Shown: positions 60,996 to 64,000 of the stretch, one piece after another
How the letters are laid out: the number at the start of each line of letters is the position of its first letter
Position numbering within the stretch: the stretch's first letter is position 1
NCBI GenBank assembly: GCA_001692895.1
Contig: KV748264.1
Location: 372,001-436,000 of the forward strand
Source: Cenococcum geophilum 1.58
Taxonomy: Eukaryota > Ascomycota > Dothideomycetes > Gloniales > Gloniaceae
Reading direction: 5' to 3'
Length of the DNA stretch: 64,000 bases
Made by a program: the position numbers and the translations under genes
The notes under the pieces: model-generated
The model's database searches: none
What the model saw: only the letters and a program-made list of their open reading frames with translations
What the model was told of the DNA's origin: nothing

Positions 60996-61730
60996 TAAGC
61001 TTCAGACAAGTAAATAAATAACTATGCAGGGAGTCCTGGAATTTTGATAATGCCCTACGCTACAGCAAAATAGTACCAGCCTTTGGAATTTTACGTACAC
61101 CTAATGTGATTCGTTTGGTCGTTCCCACACCATGGATTGGTTGAAGAACTTCAAAAGACATGTGTAAAGTAATTACGCAGTTTTCATAAGCTATGCATTG
61201 GTGCACGACTTGCCTTCATGTGGTGCTAAAAGGTATGGCATAAACAAGGTGGGAACAGCGATACGGAATAATGAGTCAGGCTTAGGAGTGGGGAACGGAA
61301 GGAGAAATTTAAGAAGATATTGGCGGGAATTAACCAAATATACCATGATATGAAACCAAAGGCCATATTGGAACAGCGGAATTTGCGGGATAGAATAGTG
61401 GGAAGCATTTCACCACAAACTCTTTCATTGTCTAGGTTCCAGACTCTTTGGTGACATGAATATTATACCAGAGACCGAATGAGTCCTTGTTCAACCCTCA
61501 CTGCCAGTCTCAGGTATTTTAACCTCAGCCGAAGTGATTCCTCATCTCGAGTGGACGTACCCAGTGGTCGGATTCTCGACGAACGATTCCCCTCTCACTG
61601 GACTCGGAAGGATAATGATTATGGGATTTTTTTCCCTGCTAGATCCTCTCTTGCGGTGATGAATGATATTCCAGGCTATGCCTCGCGTAAGCATAGCCAA
61701 AATTTCAAGCCGAACTCTACAGTTAGCCCA
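60996..61730. other. Intergenic DNA to the RRP42 stop codon
   Basis: Unique sequence with normal CpG content, the first ordinary gene space after the transposons. It probably includes the 3' untranslated region and terminator of RRP42. The small open frames here (for example 61226-61408 minus and 61479-61874 plus) have no domain; the latter lies antisense to RRP42. Confidence 0.6.
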
Positions 61731-62914
61731 TCATCCATCAACCTCGACCTTCTCCAGTGCCTCAAGCACTTCCTCTGCTACTCCTCCCTTCTCAACCACC
61801 ATCTTCAAAACTCGCCCAACCAAGCCTCGTTTAATGCCACCTCGACGCGGGGTCCACACGCCCGACAAGTTTAGGGCCTCACGCTGTGCCATGGCATCTG
61901 TGCTTGAGACAGGCGCGCTACCGCCAGTGGCAGAGTTCATGGAGTTGGGGATCCCAGGAGGGGTGAGACGTGAAGGAGGATCGATTGTGCGGATAGAAAG
62001 GAGACGAACCGGATTGGCCGAAGATGTGTGCGAGGCAGCGCAGGAGACGGCAAGGACGGCTTCTGCAACGGCTAACTCTTCTTTGCTAGGATCGAAGATG
62101 ATATTTTGGCCTACGGCAATGACGAGAAGGGTTACGGGTGGTTTTTTTATGTGGGTTCTAGAGGGGTTGTTAGGGTTGGAGCGAGGGAAGAGAGAGATGG
62201 AAGCGGCCCAGTCATCGTCAAAGAGAGGGTCTTCGTCTTGTTCGGATTTGAGAGCTGGGAGGCGCGCAGAAAGGAGGGCCAAATGTGTGGTTAAAGAGAG
62301 GAGCGGAAGCGGGTAGGAAAGAGGTGGGGAGAGAAGGAGGATCTAACATCTGAATTAGTGATGAGAATTCTTGATAGCGGAGGCTGATAAAAAAAGGAAC
62401 TAACATCGATATACAGTTTCCAGTGGAAGCGTCGATTGATATATAACCTGTCCTTAAGTTCTCCACTCGCAAGCAAAGCTTCTGTTAACATCGCAGAGAG
62501 GAAAATGGGTAACGCGTCGTCGTCGCGGAAGCCAGGAATCTCAATGCTCATTTCTACCCATGAATCCTGCCCCATGCCTTTAGTTTTACTTGCGTCTCCA
62601 CTCTCGCCCTCGTCGTCATCCATCACGATGTCTCCCGCGGCAACACTGAGACGCCTTTGTTCCCCAGCTGTAGGTCGCCATTGTGACTTCTCTACCTCAG
62701 CTTTCACTCCTACAATTGCTTCTGTGCCATCAGCAAAACAAACTCGAGCGCTGCCATTTGCGCTAGGCAGAATGTCGCTCTCTGCTACCAAGAGACGGAA
62801 TTGAGTAGGCGTACGGCCATCAGGGCGAATTGGTGGACTGAGAGAAAGTGAAGAATGTAGATAGGAAAGCTCGGCGGGAGAGAGGAGGACCTGCGCCGTT
62901 TGAATGGGAGCCAT
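61731..62914 (-). CDS. RRP42: Exosome complex subunit Rrp42 (RNase PH-like)
   Basis: Minus strand, ATG at 62914, exon 1 62914-62405 (170 codons), intron 62404-62343 (GTTAGT...CACTAAT...GTTAG, 62 nt), exon 2 62342-61731 ending TGA. The predicted protein is 373 residues. Exon 1 opens with the RNase PH fold: RPDGRTPTQFRLLVAESDIL, then NGSARVCFADGTEAIVGVKA, and ends LYINRRFHWKLYID; exon 2 carries on ILLLSPPLS, then SEQDEDPLFDDDW and FDPSKEELAVAEAVLAVS. Rrp42 is one of six RNase PH-type subunits of the eukaryotic exosome ring, which degrades and trims RNA in nucleus and cytosol; subunits of this ring are catalytically inert in most eukaryotes. The fungal protein has an extended, low-complexity stretch before its C-terminus. 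The intron phase and length are normal and the gene appears intact. Confidence 0.93.
62343..62404 (-). other. RRP42 intron
   Basis: 62 nt: donor GTTAGT, branch-like ACTAAT, acceptor GTTAG. Removing it joins the two RNase PH parts in frame. Confidence 0.88.
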
Positions 62915-63189
62915 CAGAGTAATATCTCTCGCAAGGCTATTTTCTCTGGTGGTTAAAGCTCGGGTTGGATTTCACGATGGCGTCCTCCAGCCACTAGCCA
63001 CCAATGAATTTTGCCGAGGAGCGTCATCGCAGCTGGGCGCGAGGAACGCCCAAGGCACAAACACCAGCCTCCAATCTGCCCTTCACGACTTCCCTTGCTT
63101 CATTTTCACACTCTTTTTCATGATATTTTTATCCTCTACTATCCAATGCATTTCTAGCTTCCTACATACGTACTCGTTTTATTCAAGTT
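62915..63189. promoter_or_regulatory. Shared divergent promoter region of RRP42 and MCH1
   Basis: 275 bp between two divergent start codons. Both genes must start from here. Pyrimidine-rich runs (TTCACACTCTTTTTCATG-like, about 63105-63140) stand upstream of MCH1, as in many fungal promoters; no clear TATA box was seen. Confidence 0.6.
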
Positions 63190-64000
63190 ATGCCTCCCCC
63201 TGCCTCCTCGAATGGTAATGGTATCGATAAGCTCGACTACCGCCCATCCGACGTGCGCCGCCCTCTTCTCCAGCCTGATGCAGACAGCGACTCCAGTCGA
63301 CCTAGCCAGGACACTAGCTATGCTGGCAGCTTCTTTGAGCAGGTAGCGGAAGGCATTGCTGAACGAGATCGCCGGAAAATGCAGCGTCAAGTCGTCCGAT
63401 GGCTCGGCTTTATCTGGGCTATATTGAATTGTCTCTGCGCAGGTAGCATCACAGCCTACTCGCTCTATGGCCATCTCTTCCAATCACGGCTGCATTACAC
63501 GCAGTTCCAGGTCAACATAGTATCTATAACGGCGGAGCTAGCCATGTACCTTCCTGTACCGGTGTTTGGATATCTTTGCGACCGACTAGGCCCGGGTGTT
63601 CCGTCTTTCCTTTCTGGATTCCTCTTCGGGCTTGGGTATCTCCTCGCTGCGTTTTCATATCACAGCGGTCCTCCGCCTTCAGCTGGTGGGGAAGGATGGC
63701 CGTTCGGCGTTATGGTCCTGGCATTTGTGGGCGTTGGGATGGGCACAAGTTGCATGTACCTCTCTGCGGTTACAACATGCGCGAAGAACTTTGGAAGAGG
63801 GAAACACAAGGGCTTAGCATTAGCAGTGCCAATTGCAGCATTTGGGCTCAGCGGCATGTGGCAAAGCCAAGTTGGGAGTCGGTTGCTCTATGAACGCGCG
63901 CCAGACGGGAGTAGAGGAGATGTCGATGTCTTTCGTTACTTCCTTTTCCTCGGCATCACTCTCCTTTGTGTTGGTTTTATCGGCACCTTTACGCTCAAGA
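63190..64000 (+). CDS. MCH1: MCH1-type MFS transporter, N-terminal part
   Basis: ATG at 63190 and then open without stop to the end of the window (270 codons, cut by the edge). The first 57 residues are hydrophilic (MPPPASSNGNG...RRPLLQPDADS). Then six membrane segments follow, at about residues 71-95, 109-130, 139-157, 173-197, 208-224 and 247-268, with the major-facilitator motif GYLCDRLGP between the second and third. Sequence character (nodulin-like MFS proteins) fits fungal Mch1, a vacuolar-type membrane transporter whose substrate is not established (yeast Mch1 does not carry monocarboxylates despite its name). No intron in this part. The rest lies past 64000. Confidence 0.88.
   Translation, partial: MPPPASSNGNGIDKLDYRPSDVRRPLLQPDADSDSSRPSQDTSYAGSFFEQVAEGIAERDRRKMQRQVVRWLGFIWAILNCLCAGSITAYSLYGHLFQSRLHYTQFQVNIVSITAELAMYLPVPVFGYLCDRLGPGVPSFLSGFLFGLGYLLAAFSYHSGPPPSAGGEGWPFGVMVLAFVGVGMGTSCMYLSAVTTCAKNFGRGKHKGLALAVPIAAFGLSGMWQSQVGSRLLYERAPDGSRGDVDVFRYFLFLGITLLCVGFIGTFTLK

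Noticed and set aside
61479..62316. Plus-strand open frames of 131 and 217 codons
   Set aside because: Antisense to exon 2 of RRP42, which has a well-supported gene model.
63576..63893. Plus-strand and minus-strand frames near the right edge
   Set aside because: Shadows of the MCH1-type frame that starts at 63190 and stays open to the end of the window.

Overview
The window looks like a chromosome stretch of a filamentous ascomycete, most likely Eurotiales (Aspergillus/Penicillium-like). The intact genes have 50-65 nt GT-AG introns with CTAAC/CTGAC-type branch sites. The right edge carries two divergent housekeeping genes, RRP42 (exosome subunit) and an MCH1-type MFS transporter. Repeated DNA is AT-rich, and its reading frames are broken almost only at Gln and Trp codons (CAG/CAA to TAG/TAA, TGG to TAG), the mark of repeat-induced point mutation (RIP). 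The lineage is an inference from protein character, not from a database search.

Layout: 1-2056 holds the 5' part of a RIP-damaged Tad1-like LINE (minus strand). 2735-4960 is a dead piggyBac transposase (minus). 5236-6747 has a 162-bp direct repeat pair flanking a 12-bp minisatellite that switches orientation in the middle. From 7494 to 35178 lies one NACHT-ankyrin NLR pseudogene on the minus strand, cut in two by a 24.5-kb stack of nested transposons (8978-33476). The stack contains several TA-flanked MITEs, a head-to-tail array of four Crypton units (tyrosine recombinase plus GCR1_C), and inside the fourth unit a 10.6-kb Ty3/gypsy element with identical-length LTRs and a long extra ORF after pol. 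35.5-36.8 kb holds a Tc1/mariner fragment and a DUF3435 recombinase fragment. 37.8-43.3 kb is a longer LINE copy.

44296-47429 holds the most striking gene: a continuous frame, with three short introns, that joins an active-looking Ser/Thr protein kinase, a fungal fruit-body lectin domain and a patatin phospholipase. It is not RIP-damaged, but a 417-bp TA-flanked hairpin MITE sits in the third exon. Next come a hAT-like TIR element (48616-49598, 8-bp target duplication), a conserved hypothetical pseudogene (50229-51227), and a pogo-family DNA transposon (51614-60993) whose transposase gene is split by a 6.9-kb chromovirus.

The genes together: an NLR, a patatin protein and a DUF3435 recombinase side by side recall the cargo of fungal Starship elements, but no element ends could be identified. 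Most MITEs here share ACGT termini and TA target duplications with the pogo element, which suggests that pogo transposases moved them. The accessory block ends before about 61 kb, where ordinary gene space begins.
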